A stretch of 64,000 nt of DNA from Leptolyngbya sp. CCY15150 (GCF_016888135.1 NZ_JACSWB010000157.1:62001-126000); one strand, 5' to 3'; shown: positions 44,056 through 54,244, counted from the stretch's first letter. The notes: a model not told the origin generated them from the letters alone. Program-made: numbers and translations.

Positions 44056-45414
44056 GTGTCGCAACCAGAGGTATCTCGCCCTCATGGTTTTTGGTCTGTG
44101 GACGACCAGTCGCGCTATCAGTGGAGCCGTGTGGCTAGCCAAGCCTTGCTGCAGCTTTCTAGCGCTGGAGTGGATCAGCAGACCCTCGTGCATGAAATTG
44201 CCCAGGTTTGTTCCCTCAATGATGAACAGCTTTCGCGCATTTATCACCTAGAGCAAGCCCTCGACCAAGCGCTCCTGTACTTGGATGAACTGCGGCTGAA
44301 AGTACGAGACCAGGGCATTTTAGAAACCCAGTTGGCGACCACCGAAGCCTATGCCAGTATCCAACGGCAGGCGATCGCCCAGTTGAAAATGCAGCTCGAA
44401 CGCCAGCAGCAGGCCATCGAGATGTATCGGGCCGGTATGGGCGATCGCGATCAATTTTTCCTCCAGCTCTTAGAGCGCATCAATACCCTCGCGGATGATC
44501 ACCACACCGTCCTCGAAGGTCTCCACGATCGCCTTGAGACCGACCGGGATGAAACCCGCGCCCACTACCAGCGCCTCGATACCACCATTAAGGATCTGCA
44601 AACCGCCCTAGAAGCACGTCAGCGGCAGATTCTCGACCTTGAAGCCGAAGCCCTCACCGCCCATTCCCGCGTGGTGGAACTGGAGATGGAAATCAGCGCC
44701 TGCCATCAGCGCATTCGGGAACTGTACCTGCGTCTAGAAGAGCGATCGCTGCAAACCGAGGCGGATCCTACTCCTTCCCAAGCCGCCACCAGCTCTGATG
44801 CCGCTGCCGAACATTGGCTAGGTGCTCCAGATCCATCCCCGGCCGATGAGGATGGGCAAACGCCGATTCAAAAACTGGCCCGTGCAAAGCTGCAGCGCCA
44901 AAGCCTGGAACAGCACATGGAGCAGCAAGCCCGCCAAATTGCTAAACTCCAGCAGCAGTGCCAAGAGCTGGAAAGTGAACGCGATCGCCAACATGCTTGC
45001 CTGACAGAGCGCGATCGCCAAAATGCGGAAATGCAAGAGCAGATTTTGAAACAGGCTAAGCAGGCCAGCGAATATGAAGCCGCGGTTCAGCACTGGAAAG
45101 ATCGCTATACGGTCAGTCAGCGTCAGATGCGCCAACTACGGGATGCTTTGCAGCAGACCCTCACCGACAGCGGCACGCCCAACCCCGATATCATTCCGGC
45201 TCTGGCAGACTTGCTCGACGCCATGCAAACCCTGCCCGTCAGTGATGGTGATGATGCGGAAGACGCCACCCTCAGCTCCCATTTTGGTACCCTAGCTGTT
45301 CCCGATTTCTTGATTCGGCGACGCCTGCGGCGGCCGAGTTCCCGCCCCCCAGCGCCCCCAGCCTCCTCTGACTCCATTCCTCCCGCCGATCAGAGCGACG
45401 CAGACCCCAGTTAG
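44056..45414 (+). CDS. Long coiled-coil protein
   Basis: This is a 452-residue protein whose residues about 55-375 are predicted coiled coil, with heptads rich in Gln, Glu, Arg and Leu. The C-terminal 60 residues are Pro/Ser/Arg-rich (RRRLRRPSSRPP). The start is GTG at 44056 with a perfect GGAGG 6 nt upstream. No enzymatic domain is seen. A structural role in the cell envelope, chromosome or division is possible but not supported by context. Confidence 0.82.
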   Translation: MSQPEVSRPHGFWSVDDQSRYQWSRVASQALLQLSSAGVDQQTLVHEIAQVCSLNDEQLSRIYHLEQALDQALLYLDELRLKVRDQGILETQLATTEAYASIQRQAIAQLKMQLERQQQAIEMYRAGMGDRDQFFLQLLERINTLADDHHTVLEGLHDRLETDRDETRAHYQRLDTTIKDLQTALEARQRQILDLEAEALTAHSRVVELEMEISACHQRIRELYLRLEERSLQTEADPTPSQAATSSDAAAEHWLGAPDPSPADEDGQTPIQKLARAKLQRQSLEQHMEQQARQIAKLQQQCQELESERDRQHACLTERDRQNAEMQEQILKQAKQASEYEAAVQHWKDRYTVSQRQMRQLRDALQQTLTDSGTPNPDIIPALADLLDAMQTLPVSDGDDAEDATLSSHFGTLAVPDFLIRRRLRRPSSRPPAPPASSDSIPPADQSDADPS

Positions 45415-45660
45415 CAGTGCCTGATCCCATCTATTCAGGTCTAGCCAAATCGCCGTAGCATAAATTCTTTCGGGAAGAATCTTTATGGACTTCCTAACTT
45501 ATGGCATCCTGAAGTATGCCAACCGAGGACAAGGGGCGAGAGGATAGGAAAGGTACCCATACTCGCTTGCCTTCCAGTCACCCGAGGGGGCGATCGCCAG
45601 CCCAGCGTCACGCGCTACGGCAGAAGGCATAGACTGTTTGCTTAGAAGTAGGATGGACAG

Positions 45661-46809
45661 ATGGACGATAAGTTGATGTTGATGATTCCGGGGCCCACAC
45701 CCGTTCCGGAACAAGTTTTGCAAGCCCTGGGTAAACATCCTATTGGTCATCGCAGCGGCGACTTTTCCGCCATTATGGCGGAGGTGACGGAGGGATTGAA
45801 ATGGCTGCACCAAACCCAAAATGATGTACTGGTGCTCACCGCCAGCGGTACCGGAGCCATGGAAGCCGGTATTATTAACGTTCTCAGCCCTGGCGATCGC
45901 GTCTTGGCGGGCTGCAATGGTAAATTTGGCGATCGCTGGGCCGAAGTATGCGAAGCCTATGGTCTCAACGTCGAGCGGGTGTCTGCGGAATGGGGCAAGC
46001 CTCTTGATCCAGAGCAGTTCCGCACCCTGCTAGAAGCGGATACCGAGAAAACGATTAAGGCCGTCATTCTCACCCACAGCGAAACCTCCACCGGCGTGCT
46101 GAATGATCTTGAAGCCATTAACCAAGTCGTGAAAGCCCATGGAGCGCTGATTATCGTTGATGCGGTCACCAGCCTTGGAGCCTGCTCCTTGCCCATCGAT
46201 GAATGGGGCTTGGATATTGTTGGCTCCGGTTCCCAAAAAGGCTACATGATTCCCCCAGGGCTCAGCTTTGTCGCCGTTAGCCCTAAGGCTTGGACCGCCT
46301 ACGAAACCGCCAAGCTCCCCCGCTACTACTTAGATCTTGGCAAATATCGTAAATCAGCGGTTAAAAACACCAATCCCTTCACCCCCGCCATCAATCTGAT
46401 CGTGGCCCTGCAAGCCGCCCTGCGGATGATGAAAGCCGAAGGATTGGAGACCATCTTTGCCCGCCACGCCCGTCAGCGTGCCGCCACCCGTGCCGCGATC
46501 GCTGCCCTCAATTTGCCCCTCTTTGCCCCAGATTCCCACGCTAGCCCAGCGGTTACGGCTGTCATGCCCAGCGGCGTGGATGCCGAACAGCTTCGCTCGA
46601 TCGTGCGCAAGCAGTTTGACATTGCCCTGGCCGGTGGTCAGGATCACCTCAAAGGCAAGATTTTCCGCATTGGTCACCTCGGCTTTGTCAGCGATCGCGA
46701 TATCTTAACCGCGATCGCCGCCATCGAAGCAGCCCTGCAAGCCCTCCATGCTGAAGGCTTCACCCCCGGTGCCGGGGTCAGCGCTGCGGCTAAGGTGCTG
46801 AATGGCTAG
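45661..46809 (+). CDS. Class V aminotransferase (serine/alanine-glyoxylate type)
   Basis: This 382-residue PLP enzyme belongs to the alanine-glyoxylate / serine-pyruvate aminotransferase group. The pattern GPTPVPEQVL at the N-terminus, TASGTGAMEAG, Asp167 in VDAVTS and the Schiff-base Lys193 in GSQKGYMIPPG are visible. It likely works in photorespiratory glyoxylate metabolism, which also uses GlyA, encoded 5 kb away. This protein has been annotated elsewhere as a soluble hydrogenase 42-kDa subunit. There is no hydrogenase motif, so that name does not apply. Confidence 0.92.
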   Translation: MDDKLMLMIPGPTPVPEQVLQALGKHPIGHRSGDFSAIMAEVTEGLKWLHQTQNDVLVLTASGTGAMEAGIINVLSPGDRVLAGCNGKFGDRWAEVCEAYGLNVERVSAEWGKPLDPEQFRTLLEADTEKTIKAVILTHSETSTGVLNDLEAINQVVKAHGALIIVDAVTSLGACSLPIDEWGLDIVGSGSQKGYMIPPGLSFVAVSPKAWTAYETAKLPRYYLDLGKYRKSAVKNTNPFTPAINLIVALQAALRMMKAEGLETIFARHARQRAATRAAIAALNLPLFAPDSHASPAVTAVMPSGVDAEQLRSIVRKQFDIALAGGQDHLKGKIFRIGHLGFVSDRDILTAIAAIEAALQALHAEGFTPGAGVSAAAKVLNG

Positions 46810-46927
46810 ATCCTGCTAGACAGGATAGAGAGTCCTAGGAGCGATCGCCTCTGGATCATCGTCGGTAAGCTTGACTCGCCGAAGGATACTACAGCGATCG
46901 CCCCAGCCAGCTCACGCACCCAACCCC

Positions 46928-46951
46928 GTTCGGGCTGAGCTAGTCGAAGCC
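46928..46951. repeat. Short dispersed palindrome
   Basis: GTTCGGGCTGAGC-TAGTCGAAGC at 46928-46951 matches a short repeat pattern that I recall from many bacteria. It lies just before the 3' end of the convergent GTPase gene. Low confidence as a defined element. Confidence 0.3.
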
Positions 46952-46969
46952 CCAATTTCATTCATAATT

Positions 46970-48499
46970 TCATCCATCAGACCTTGCCCGAGGCTGCCCC
47001 AGCTTAGCCGCTAGTTCCGTTTTGATCCGGTTGAGAATCGACGTTTCATCCAGGGTTTCCAAAATATCCTGCACCACCGCCTTGGGCCCCGTGTCGCTCC
47101 AGGTTGCCCCTTGGGCTAAATACACCTTCGCTACTTGGCCAATGCTGTAGGACGCGACTCCCGCCACACTGCCTTGGGCGATCGCCACGGGAATATAGGG
47201 CCCCAGAGACAGCCCGGCGGTGGCTGGAGCGGCGAGGCCAAGCAGCCCCTTGAGGGAACTGAGTCCCAAGGTGGCCAGTAGCTCACTCAAGGGAATTCCC
47301 CCCATGCCTAGGGCAATGGTTTTCAACAGATTCAGGGCTCCGTGCTCCGTCATGGGAATGCCGTAGAGTTTCGAGAGCACCAAGATCATCGTCAAATCCA
47401 CTGCTGCTCCCCCCAGGAGATCCAGCGCCGTGACTGGATTGAGGGCGATCGCCATTGCCTTAGCAATCGACGCACTCCAGATCATATCTTCCGCACTGCG
47501 ATCGCGGATCTCCAGCTTACGACGCACGAGCTGGTCATTCAGCGTATCGGCATAGAGCAGCGTATTCAGCGCTACCAGCGATCGCCCCTCCCGATGCAGC
47601 AGGTTGAGAATCGTCAGCTTCAGGTCATCCACCTGTGGTGTGCCCTGGGTTTGATGCATGGCCAGACTGCCATCTGCTCGCCGCGTTGCTTGGGTCACCA
47701 CTGGAGCCGCCGCCGCCATGACAATTTCTTCGGGCGATAGCAAGTCTCGCACGCGGCGATCGCGAATCGTTTCATAAATAGCTTGGCGATCGCCCGGTGG
47801 GTAGTGATCCACCTTGTTGAACACCAGCAGCATCGGCTTACTGGCCTCCCGCAACTGCGACAGGGCCTGATATTCTACCTGGGTAATATCCCCGGCCACC
47901 ACAAACAAAATCAGATCCGCCTGTTGGGCAATTTGCCGCGCCAAAACCTCCCGCGCTTCGCCGCCCACTTCATCCAGACCCGGCGTATCCAGCAGCTCAA
48001 TCCGGGATCCACCAACCCCCGGTAGGGAGACTGTCCATAGATCCTGATCACAGCCGGCGATCGCCTCTTGGGATACCTGCCAAGCTGCTCCCTGCACCGT
48101 CTTCGTTACTCCATGGACGGCACCCGTGGCAAACACCTCCTGCCCCAGCAGCGCATTCAGCAACGATGACTTCCCCCGCCCCACCATGCCAAATACGGCA
48201 ATATGCACTACCTGCTGTTCTAGCTTGGTCTGCATCGCTGTGAGTTGTTCAATCTCGTGGCTCAACCCCGCCTGCTCTCGGGGTGTCAGGTCAAGCTGCT
48301 GCACAAGCTGCCGTAATGTATCTTGGGCGAGCTGGTAGCTGAGGTCATGCTGGAGGGACTGCACATCGTCAATGACCGCATCCAAATCATGCAGATCATC
48401 CGCCGAATCTCCAGATGCTGCCCAGTTTTGCGATGAATCGATCAACGGTTCCCAACTCCTCACGCGATCGCCCTGGTTTACCCTAGCTCCAACCAGCAC
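46970..48499 (-). CDS. Dynamin-like GTPase with DUF697-type membrane part
   Basis: This 509-residue GTPase has GMVGRGKSSLLNALL (P-loop), DTPGLDE (G3) and NKVD (G4), followed by a hydrophobic helical C-terminal region (about 320-480) with Gly/Ala-rich membrane segments like those of the DUF697 group. Such proteins associate with membranes and may remodel them. The start appears to be GTG at 48499 with no clear Shine-Dalgarno, so the true start may be slightly downstream. It is divergent from the TPR gene. Confidence 0.82.
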   Translation of the reverse strand: MLVGARVNQGDRVRSWEPLIDSSQNWAASGDSADDLHDLDAVIDDVQSLQHDLSYQLAQDTLRQLVQQLDLTPREQAGLSHEIEQLTAMQTKLEQQVVHIAVFGMVGRGKSSLLNALLGQEVFATGAVHGVTKTVQGAAWQVSQEAIAGCDQDLWTVSLPGVGGSRIELLDTPGLDEVGGEAREVLARQIAQQADLILFVVAGDITQVEYQALSQLREASKPMLLVFNKVDHYPPGDRQAIYETIRDRRVRDLLSPEEIVMAAAAPVVTQATRRADGSLAMHQTQGTPQVDDLKLTILNLLHREGRSLVALNTLLYADTLNDQLVRRKLEIRDRSAEDMIWSASIAKAMAIALNPVTALDLLGGAAVDLTMILVLSKLYGIPMTEHGALNLLKTIALGMGGIPLSELLATLGLSSLKGLLGLAAPATAGLSLGPYIPVAIAQGSVAGVASYSIGQVAKVYLAQGATWSDTGPKAVVQDILETLDETSILNRIKTELAAKLGQPRARSDG

Positions 48500-48585
48500 A
48501 GGTCTTACAATCTTCTTACAATCATAGTAGCGATCGCCCGACTGACTGCGATCCCAACCTACCGCTCATTCCACGTTAAGAAACG

Positions 48586-49419
48586 ATGCTAATCAAACGC
48601 CCCAATCTGGGATTTCTACCCACCGTTTTACCCCTGCTGCTCGCCTGCCTCCTGTGGCTGATGCCAGGCGCTGCTTGGGGGCAGGCCATTCCCGAAGAGC
48701 TACCCAGCGCCGACCAAGACGCTGTTGAACAACTCCGCGATCAGGCCTTCACCGCCACTAATGCTGGCGACTTTGCCACCGCCGAAGCCTATTGGACAGA
48801 CCTACTAGAGCAACTGCCCGATAATCCTGCCCTATGGAGCAATCGCGGCAATGCTCGGGTGAGCCAAAATAAACTCGAAGAGGCGATCGCCGACTATAAC
48901 CAAGCCATTCGCCTGGCCCCCAGCGCCCCGGATCCCTACCTGAATCGCGGTACGGCCCTAGAAGGGTTGGGCAAATTCCAAGAGGCGATCGCTGACTATA
49001 ACCGCGTTCTAGAACTCGAACCCAACGATCCCGCCGCTTACAACAATCGCGGTAATGCCCAAGCGGGTCTGGGCAACTGGCAAGAAGCGATCGCCGACTA
49101 CAAAATTGCCGCCGACCTCGCCCCTGAATACGCGTTTGCCCAAGCGAATCACGCCCTTGCCCTGTACCAAGTGGGCGAAACCGAAGACGCCCTGCGGCAA
49201 ATGCGCAATCTGGTACGCAAATATCCCCGTTTTGCCGACATGCGCGCTGCTCTCACCGCTGCCCTTTGGGTTACCGGGCAACTAGGCGAAGCCGAGAGCA
49301 ATTGGGTGGCTGCCATCGGTCTTGATCGTCGCTATAAAGATATTCAGTGGGTAGAGACCACTCGCCGCTGGCCGCCCACCATGGTGGATGCCCTCCGACG
49401 ATTTATCACCCTGCAGTAA
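48586..49419 (+). CDS. Secreted TPR protein
   Basis: This 277-residue protein has a hydrophobic N-terminal signal peptide ending near GAAWGQA, so it is exported to the periplasm or thylakoid lumen. Four tetratricopeptide repeats are visible from about residue 60 (ALWSNRGNARVSQNKLEEAIADYNQA and two similar NRG/EAIADYN units). These bind partner proteins. No catalytic motif. The specific partner is unknown. Confidence 0.87.
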   Translation: MLIKRPNLGFLPTVLPLLLACLLWLMPGAAWGQAIPEELPSADQDAVEQLRDQAFTATNAGDFATAEAYWTDLLEQLPDNPALWSNRGNARVSQNKLEEAIADYNQAIRLAPSAPDPYLNRGTALEGLGKFQEAIADYNRVLELEPNDPAAYNNRGNAQAGLGNWQEAIADYKIAADLAPEYAFAQANHALALYQVGETEDALRQMRNLVRKYPRFADMRAALTAALWVTGQLGEAESNWVAAIGLDRRYKDIQWVETTRRWPPTMVDALRRFITLQ

Positions 49420-49438
49420 TCCATCGCGATCGCCTGTC

Positions 49439-49939
49439 ATGATCATTCGCACCGCCACTATCGACGATAGCCCTAAGCTCGAAGCAATCTTCGTCCACGC
49501 CGTGACGACCTTGGCTCCCGAGTACTATAGTCCCGAGCAAGTTCAAGCCTGGGCCGCCCCTCCCCAAGACAGCGATCGCTTTCAGCATTGGCTGCAAGAC
49601 GGCCGGATATGGGTGGCGCAGGAGGGCGATCGCATCCTAGGGTTTGTGGGGCTTATGGACGACGGCTTGGTGAGTGCTCTCTTTGTCCATGGCGATTATG
49701 GACGGCAAGGGATTGGATCACGCCTGCTGTCTACGGCCATAGCCTGGGCTCAACAGCACCATCTCCTTAACCTGCGCGCCGAAGCTAGCGAACTAAGTCG
49801 CCCCCTGTTTGCCAAGTTCGGGTTCCGCACCGATGCCACGGAAACCGTGACTCGCGGGGGTGTGGTCTTCCATCGCGCCCTCATGAGCTACACCATGCCC
49901 CCGGCTGAACCCGATGCCGCTAGCGCACCTGAAGATTAA
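49439..49939 (+). CDS. GNAT-family N-acetyltransferase
   Basis: This 166-residue acetyltransferase has motif A around HGDYGRQGIGSRLLSTA (acetyl-CoA pyrophosphate loop, R/Q-x-x-G-x-G/A) and typical C-terminal LRAEASELSRPLFAKFGF. It probably acetylates a small molecule or peptide; the substrate is unknown. The ATG at 49439 is preferred to 49388, which would overlap the TPR gene. Its last 20 bp overlap the end of the convergent Tic20-like gene. Confidence 0.85.
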   Translation: MIIRTATIDDSPKLEAIFVHAVTTLAPEYYSPEQVQAWAAPPQDSDRFQHWLQDGRIWVAQEGDRILGFVGLMDDGLVSALFVHGDYGRQGIGSRLLSTAIAWAQQHHLLNLRAEASELSRPLFAKFGFRTDATETVTRGGVVFHRALMSYTMPPAEPDAASAPED

Positions 49940-50399
49940 CCGCATCGGAAATCGTTGGGATTTCGGCATAGCGACCCAGGGCCGACTGCACCACCGAATA
50001 GCCCACTGCCGCAATCATGCCTAGGAACAGGACGTTGTTGACGGTTTCGCCAATCAACCCGGTACTCAGACCATTGCCCAGCAAGTTGAGAATCAAGCTG
50101 CTGACGATGATGATGATATCAATCATGATCGCCTGCATGGTATTGAAGCGAATGAAGTGGCTAATGGACGGGTTACGCACCACCAACAGCAGTAGGGCGA
50201 AGAAGATGATCAGCCCCGCAAAGGGAATGCTGCTATACAGTTGCAGGATCGGGAAAATGGGAATGAGCACCACCTGCAGCGCTGGAAACTGAGCGAAGAT
50301 GAAGCGCCCTAGCATCAGCCCTTCAATCAACGGTAGAAGGTAGGGTAGGCAAGCAAAAATGCGATCGCTCACGGTGGTTGTTGAACTACGCCACGTCAT
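49920..50399 (-). CDS. Tic20-like membrane protein
   Basis: This 159-residue protein has four hydrophobic segments with the pattern CLPYLLPLIEGLMLGRF, PFAGLIIFFALLLLVVRN, HFIRFNTMQAIMIDIIII and VLFLGMIAAVGYSVVQSALGRY. It matches the Tic20 family, the plastid import channel component, whose function in cyanobacteria is not known. GAGGAG lies about 10 nt before the ATG. Its 3' end overlaps the GNAT gene. Confidence 0.85.
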   Translation of the reverse strand: MTWRSSTTTVSDRIFACLPYLLPLIEGLMLGRFIFAQFPALQVVLIPIFPILQLYSSIPFAGLIIFFALLLLVVRNPSISHFIRFNTMQAIMIDIIIIVSSLILNLLGNGLSTGLIGETVNNVLFLGMIAAVGYSVVQSALGRYAEIPTISDAVNLQVR

Positions 50400-50597
50400 G
50401 CGTTCAAGCTCCTCTAAAACAAAGGGTTATGAGGCGGCCGTACTGCTCTTCGTGACATGCGTTACAGCACAGCGCCCTAGGCTTAATCTAACAGGTTTCC
50501 CCAAACGGCCGATGGGCGGATTCCCGAGAACCGTCTTGAATAGCTGACTTGCGGTAGGGGCGATCGCGGGTTGGTTGCCGACTCATCTAACCGACCC

Positions 50598-50754
50598 GGT
50601 TGACTGACCCATCGTTTTATGGAGACTGGGTTTCACGGGGCTCAACCCAGCACCAGCTCAGATTCCGTTTAGATTCTGTTGGGGCACGCTAACGTCTAAC
50701 GCTAACCCAATTGATCAGAGAAGCAGAATTGCAGGAGTGTTGTTCGTCCATCAG
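50598..50754. repeat. Dispersed repeat, copy B
   Basis: This copy matches 5411-5549 (see shared blocks there) with an insertion of about 10 bp near TTCCGTTTAGATTCTGTT. It begins GGTTGACTGACCCATC and ends in GCAGGAGTGTTGTTCGTC. It lies 20 nt beyond the stop codon of a small minus-strand gene, the same setting as copy A. The remaining 200 nt up to the Tic20 start contain no gene. Confidence 0.7.
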
Positions 50755-50774
50755 CGCAACAACTCATCAACCGG

Positions 50775-50969
50775 CTAATCAATATTGGCAACCCGGAAAC
50801 CCATCTGGCATTCATACTGGTTGGCAGGGCCACCCCCTTTCCCCAGCGCCCGACCACACATCAATCGCCCATCGTGCCAGCGGGGCTGCCCGCTTTGATC
50901 TGCCATCAAGCATCCTTGACACACATGCTGCGGTGAGAGTAATTGACGTTCGGTGAGAATGACTAACAT
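50775..50969 (-). CDS. Small conserved Cys-containing protein
   Basis: This 64-residue protein has four cysteines in CQGC (17-20), MCGR (38) and ECQMGF (54), a layout suited to binding a metal. The TERQLLSPQHVCQGCL segment and PANQYECQMGFR resemble a small hypothetical protein of cyanobacteria that I recall. There is no transmembrane segment. No function can be assigned. Confidence 0.6.
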   Translation of the reverse strand: MLVILTERQLLSPQHVCQGCLMADQSGQPRWHDGRLMCGRALGKGGGPANQYECQMGFRVANID

Positions 50970-51508
50970 CAGCCACCTCCATTCCCTATGTCGATAACGT
51001 GTCTTGAGAGTGCCACCTGCAGTAGCATTCTCTTCCTATTGTATGGGAGGGGATCAAGGAACACTGGGCAATCCATACATATCCATACATTTACAATAGG
51101 TTTGCAAGGACTTGAAGCCATCAGCTAAGGTCTTTCAGCATTCCATGGGAAGGCGATCGCTGTCGTAACCTAGATCACGATCAGGTCACCAATTAGAGAT
51201 CGATTCTGCTGCATAAAACCGATCCTTCCGACCAAAAATAGCCGCTGTGCCCTGAAAAAATGACGCTACAATGAAAGACTTGAGCGATCGCACCATGTAC
51301 TGCCAAGGTTGGGTGAGCCAGTCTAAACCTAGGGTTCTCCTACCTGACATTGGCGATCGCCCCTAGCTTACATGGCACCTCCAAGGCAAGATGCATCCCT
51401 AAAACCCCCATGCCACCCCGATATCGTCATCTGCCTATCACCCACCGCCTATAGGGAGAGATCGGCTACGCCTAATCATTGTGACCAAGAGTTTCGGAGA
51501 GCTTACTT
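50970..51508. other. Gene-free region upstream of glyA
   Basis: About 540 nt have no credible gene. The glyA promoter and 5' leader lie here. HIP1-like octamers are present. I see no glycine or S-adenosylhomocysteine riboswitch-like structure that I could support by eye. Confidence 0.4.
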
Positions 51509-52798
51509 GTGACTCAGACTAACGCAGATTTTTTGAACCAGTCCGACCCAGTTGTAGCAGAAATTCTTCAGCAGGAGCTACAGCGCCAGCGCGAACACCT
51601 AGAGCTAATTGCTAGCGAAAACTTTACCTCTGCTGCCGTCCTAGCAGCCCAAGGCTCGGTTTTAACCAACAAATATGCTGAAGGGCTACCCCGTAAACGC
51701 TACTATGGCGGCTGTGAATTTATCGATCGCGTTGAGCAAGTTGCTATCGATCGCGCCAAGGAACTCTTTGGTGCAGCCCATGCCAACGTCCAGCCCCACT
51801 CTGGCGCACAAGCCAACTTCGCTGTCTTCCTAGCGCTTTTGCAGCCCGGCGACACAATCATGGGCATGGATCTATCCCATGGCGGCCACCTCACCCATGG
51901 CTCGCCCGTGAATGTATCGGGTAAATGGTTCAAGGTTTGCCACTACGGCGTCAGCCCCGAAACCGAGCAACTCGACTACGACAACATTCGCGAGCTAGCC
52001 CTGCAGCACAAGCCCAAGCTGATCATCTGCGGCTACTCCGCCTATCCCCGCATCATCCACTTCGATCGCTTCCGGGCGATCGCCGACGAAGTCGGTGCCT
52101 ACCTGCTTGCAGATATTGCCCACATTGCCGGGCTCGTAGCCAGCGGTCACCATCCCAACCCTCTTCCCTATTGTGATGTCGTCACCACCACCACCCACAA
52201 GACCCTGCGTGGCCCTCGGGGCGGTCTAATTCTCACCCGCGATCCCGAACTGGGCAAACAGTTTGACAAAGCCGTGTTCCCTGGTACCCAAGGTGGCCCC
52301 CTAGAACATGTGATTGCCGGCAAAGCCGTGGCCTTTGGCGAAGCCCTCCAGCCCGCCTTCAAGACCTACTCTGCCCAGGTCATCCAAAATGCCCAGGCCA
52401 TGGCCACTCAGCTCCAGGCTCGTGGCATCAAGATTGTCTCTGATGGCACCGATAACCACCTCATGCTTTTAGACTTGCGCTCTATTGGCATGACCGGCAA
52501 GCGCGCCGACCAACTGGTGAGCGGCGTCAACATCACCGCCAACAAAAACACCGTACCCTTCGATCCCGAATCTCCCTTCGTGACCAGCGGACTACGGCTT
52601 GGCTCCCCCGCCATGACCACCCGTGGCATGGGTGTCCCGGAATTCACCGAAATCGCGAACATCATCGCCGATCGCCTCCTGAATCCCGACGATGAAGCCG
52701 TAGCGGAGCAATGCCGTCAGCGCGTAGCATCCCTCTGCGATCGCTTCCCCCTCTACCCCCACCTGCAGGCCACCCAGCCCGCACCGGCGTTGGTGTAA
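51509..52798 (+). CDS. glyA: Serine hydroxymethyltransferase
   Basis: This 429-residue PLP enzyme interconverts serine and glycine with tetrahydrofolate and feeds one-carbon metabolism. The family start is [12 protein letters not shown], the active-site Lys lies in [11 protein letters not shown] (about 230), and the C-terminal [14 protein letters not shown] block is conserved. The start is GTG with GGAGAG upstream. Together with the aminotransferase it is part of the photorespiratory route. Confidence 0.97.
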   Translation: MTQTNADFLNQSDPVVAEILQQELQRQREHLELIASENFTSAAVLAAQGSVLTNKYAEGLPRKRYYGGCEFIDRVEQVAIDRAKELFGAAHANVQPHSGAQANFAVFLALLQPGDTIMGMDLSHGGHLTHGSPVNVSGKWFKVCHYGVSPETEQLDYDNIRELALQHKPKLIICGYSAYPRIIHFDRFRAIADEVGAYLLADIAHIAGLVASGHHPNPLPYCDVVTTTTHKTLRGPRGGLILTRDPELGKQFDKAVFPGTQGGPLEHVIAGKAVAFGEALQPAFKTYSAQVIQNAQAMATQLQARGIKIVSDGTDNHLMLLDLRSIGMTGKRADQLVSGVNITANKNTVPFDPESPFVTSGLRLGSPAMTTRGMGVPEFTEIANIIADRLLNPDDEAVAEQCRQRVASLCDRFPLYPHLQATQPAPALV

Positions 52799-52841
52799 CG
52801 TCAAGGCGATCGCGACTGACTCAGACGCGACTAGGTTACGG

Positions 52842-52880
52842 GGCGCACCGCTCTTCTGGGAGGAGCCGTGCGCCTCTTGT
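52842..52880 (+). terminator. Hairpin downstream of glyA
   Basis: GGCGCACCGCTC (52842-52853) pairs with GAGCCGTGCGCC (52863-52874) with one mismatch and a 9-nt loop, followed by TCTTGT. It lies 44 nt after the stop codon. The rest of the gap up to 53109 has no gene. Confidence 0.6.
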
Positions 52881-53109
52881 ATAGGGGGCTGGAAATGTCC
52901 CACAGTCTTTCCGGCTTAGCTCCATCATCTGTGTAGGGTAAAGGGATGCGTCTAGCATCCTATGTCATGACCGGGCAAGGTTAGCTGAATAGATCGGCTG
53001 AGGATAAACCTGCTAGGGTATGAAACTGTCTTCAGCGTGTATAGTTCATAGTAGCCTTGGCCAAGTGGCCATCCAAAACGCCCATTACGTTTGCACCCAC
53101 CGAGTTTAG

Positions 53110-54168
53110 ATGTCTCCCCAGTTTTACCATCTCGCTGCATTCATCATTTCGGCTGTTATTGTGCTGATTAGCACGCCTATTGTCAAAGCGATCGGGCTGA
53201 AATGTGGTCAGGTTGATTTGCCCGGCGGACGTAAGGTTCACAATCAACCCATGGTGCGCCTTGGCGGCGTCTCGATTTTTCTGGGTGCCCTAATTGCCCT
53301 GCTGACGGTGTGGAGCTTGGGCGGATTTGGCATTTTGCCCCAAGACAAGGAGTATGAGATTTGGGGCGTGACGATTGGCGGGCTAGTCTTCTTCCTGATT
53401 GGTTTAGCCGATGATCTCTTTGGTCTACCGGCCATATCCCGCTTGGCGATGCAGTCCATAGCAGCCTCTGGAGCTTGGTATGTAGGCGTCCAGATAGAAT
53501 TTCTCACCATTCCTTTTCATGGCCTGGTGGTTTTACCGGCCTGGATTAGCCTGCCGGTCACTGTGCTGTGGTTGGTGGGTATGACCAACGCCATTAACTG
53601 GATTGATGGCCTCGATGGTCTGGCTGCAGGCGTATCCGGGATTGCTGCCGTGGTCATGCTGGTCGCGAGTCTATTTATGCACCAGCCGGCCGCTGCTTTG
53701 ATTGCTGCTGCTTTGGCCGGTGGGGCCCTTGGCTTCCTGCGCTACAACTTCAACCCCGCCCAAATTTTTATGGGGGATGGGGGAGCCTACTATATGGGAT
53801 TTACCCTGGCCGGTATTGGCGTTGTCGGCTTAGTGAAAAGTGTCACCACCGTTGCGGTGCTCTTGCCCTACTTGATTTTAGCCGTACCGATTTTGGACAT
53901 GTTCGCCGTGATTGTCGATCGCCTGCGCAGCGGCAACTCTCCCTTCATTGCCGACAAACGCCACCTCCATCACCGACTGCTGGAAGCTGGTCTATCCCAT
54001 CGGCTCACGGTTCTGTTTATCTATTCCCTCACCCTATGGGTCGGTAGCCTCGCCCTAGCTTTTTCCAATATTCCCAGTGGCGTTGCCTATGCGATCGCTG
54101 CCACGGTGCTGTTTGCCTATATTGGCTGGAAAGCAAAACGCCACGCTCGTTCTCGTTCCAGCAGCTAA
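53110..54168 (+). CDS. Undecaprenyl-phosphate sugar-1-phosphate transferase (WecA/MraY family)
   Basis: This is a 352-residue polytopic membrane enzyme of the MraY/WecA/TagO family. It links a UDP-sugar (often GlcNAc) phosphate to undecaprenyl phosphate, the first step in O-antigen, teichoic or exopolysaccharide synthesis. Visible blocks are GLADDLFGL (DD), NWIDGLDGLAAG and FMGDGGAYYMGF, then DKRHLHHRLLE. About 10 membrane segments. The sugar is uncertain, so no symbol is given. Confidence 0.88.
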   Translation: MSPQFYHLAAFIISAVIVLISTPIVKAIGLKCGQVDLPGGRKVHNQPMVRLGGVSIFLGALIALLTVWSLGGFGILPQDKEYEIWGVTIGGLVFFLIGLADDLFGLPAISRLAMQSIAASGAWYVGVQIEFLTIPFHGLVVLPAWISLPVTVLWLVGMTNAINWIDGLDGLAAGVSGIAAVVMLVASLFMHQPAAALIAAALAGGALGFLRYNFNPAQIFMGDGGAYYMGFTLAGIGVVGLVKSVTTVAVLLPYLILAVPILDMFAVIVDRLRSGNSPFIADKRHLHHRLLEAGLSHRLTVLFIYSLTLWVGSLALAFSNIPSGVAYAIAATVLFAYIGWKAKRHARSRSSS

Positions 54169-54244
54169 GCAATCCTATACAATTGCCTCAGAAATTACCT
54201 CAGATCCAACCTGAGATTGAATCCACAGGATCGACCTGATACCC

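Noticed and set aside
45661-46809. Label as soluble hydrogenase 42-kDa subunit
   Set aside because: The protein has a complete class V aminotransferase signature, including the PLP lysine, and no hydrogenase cysteine motif.
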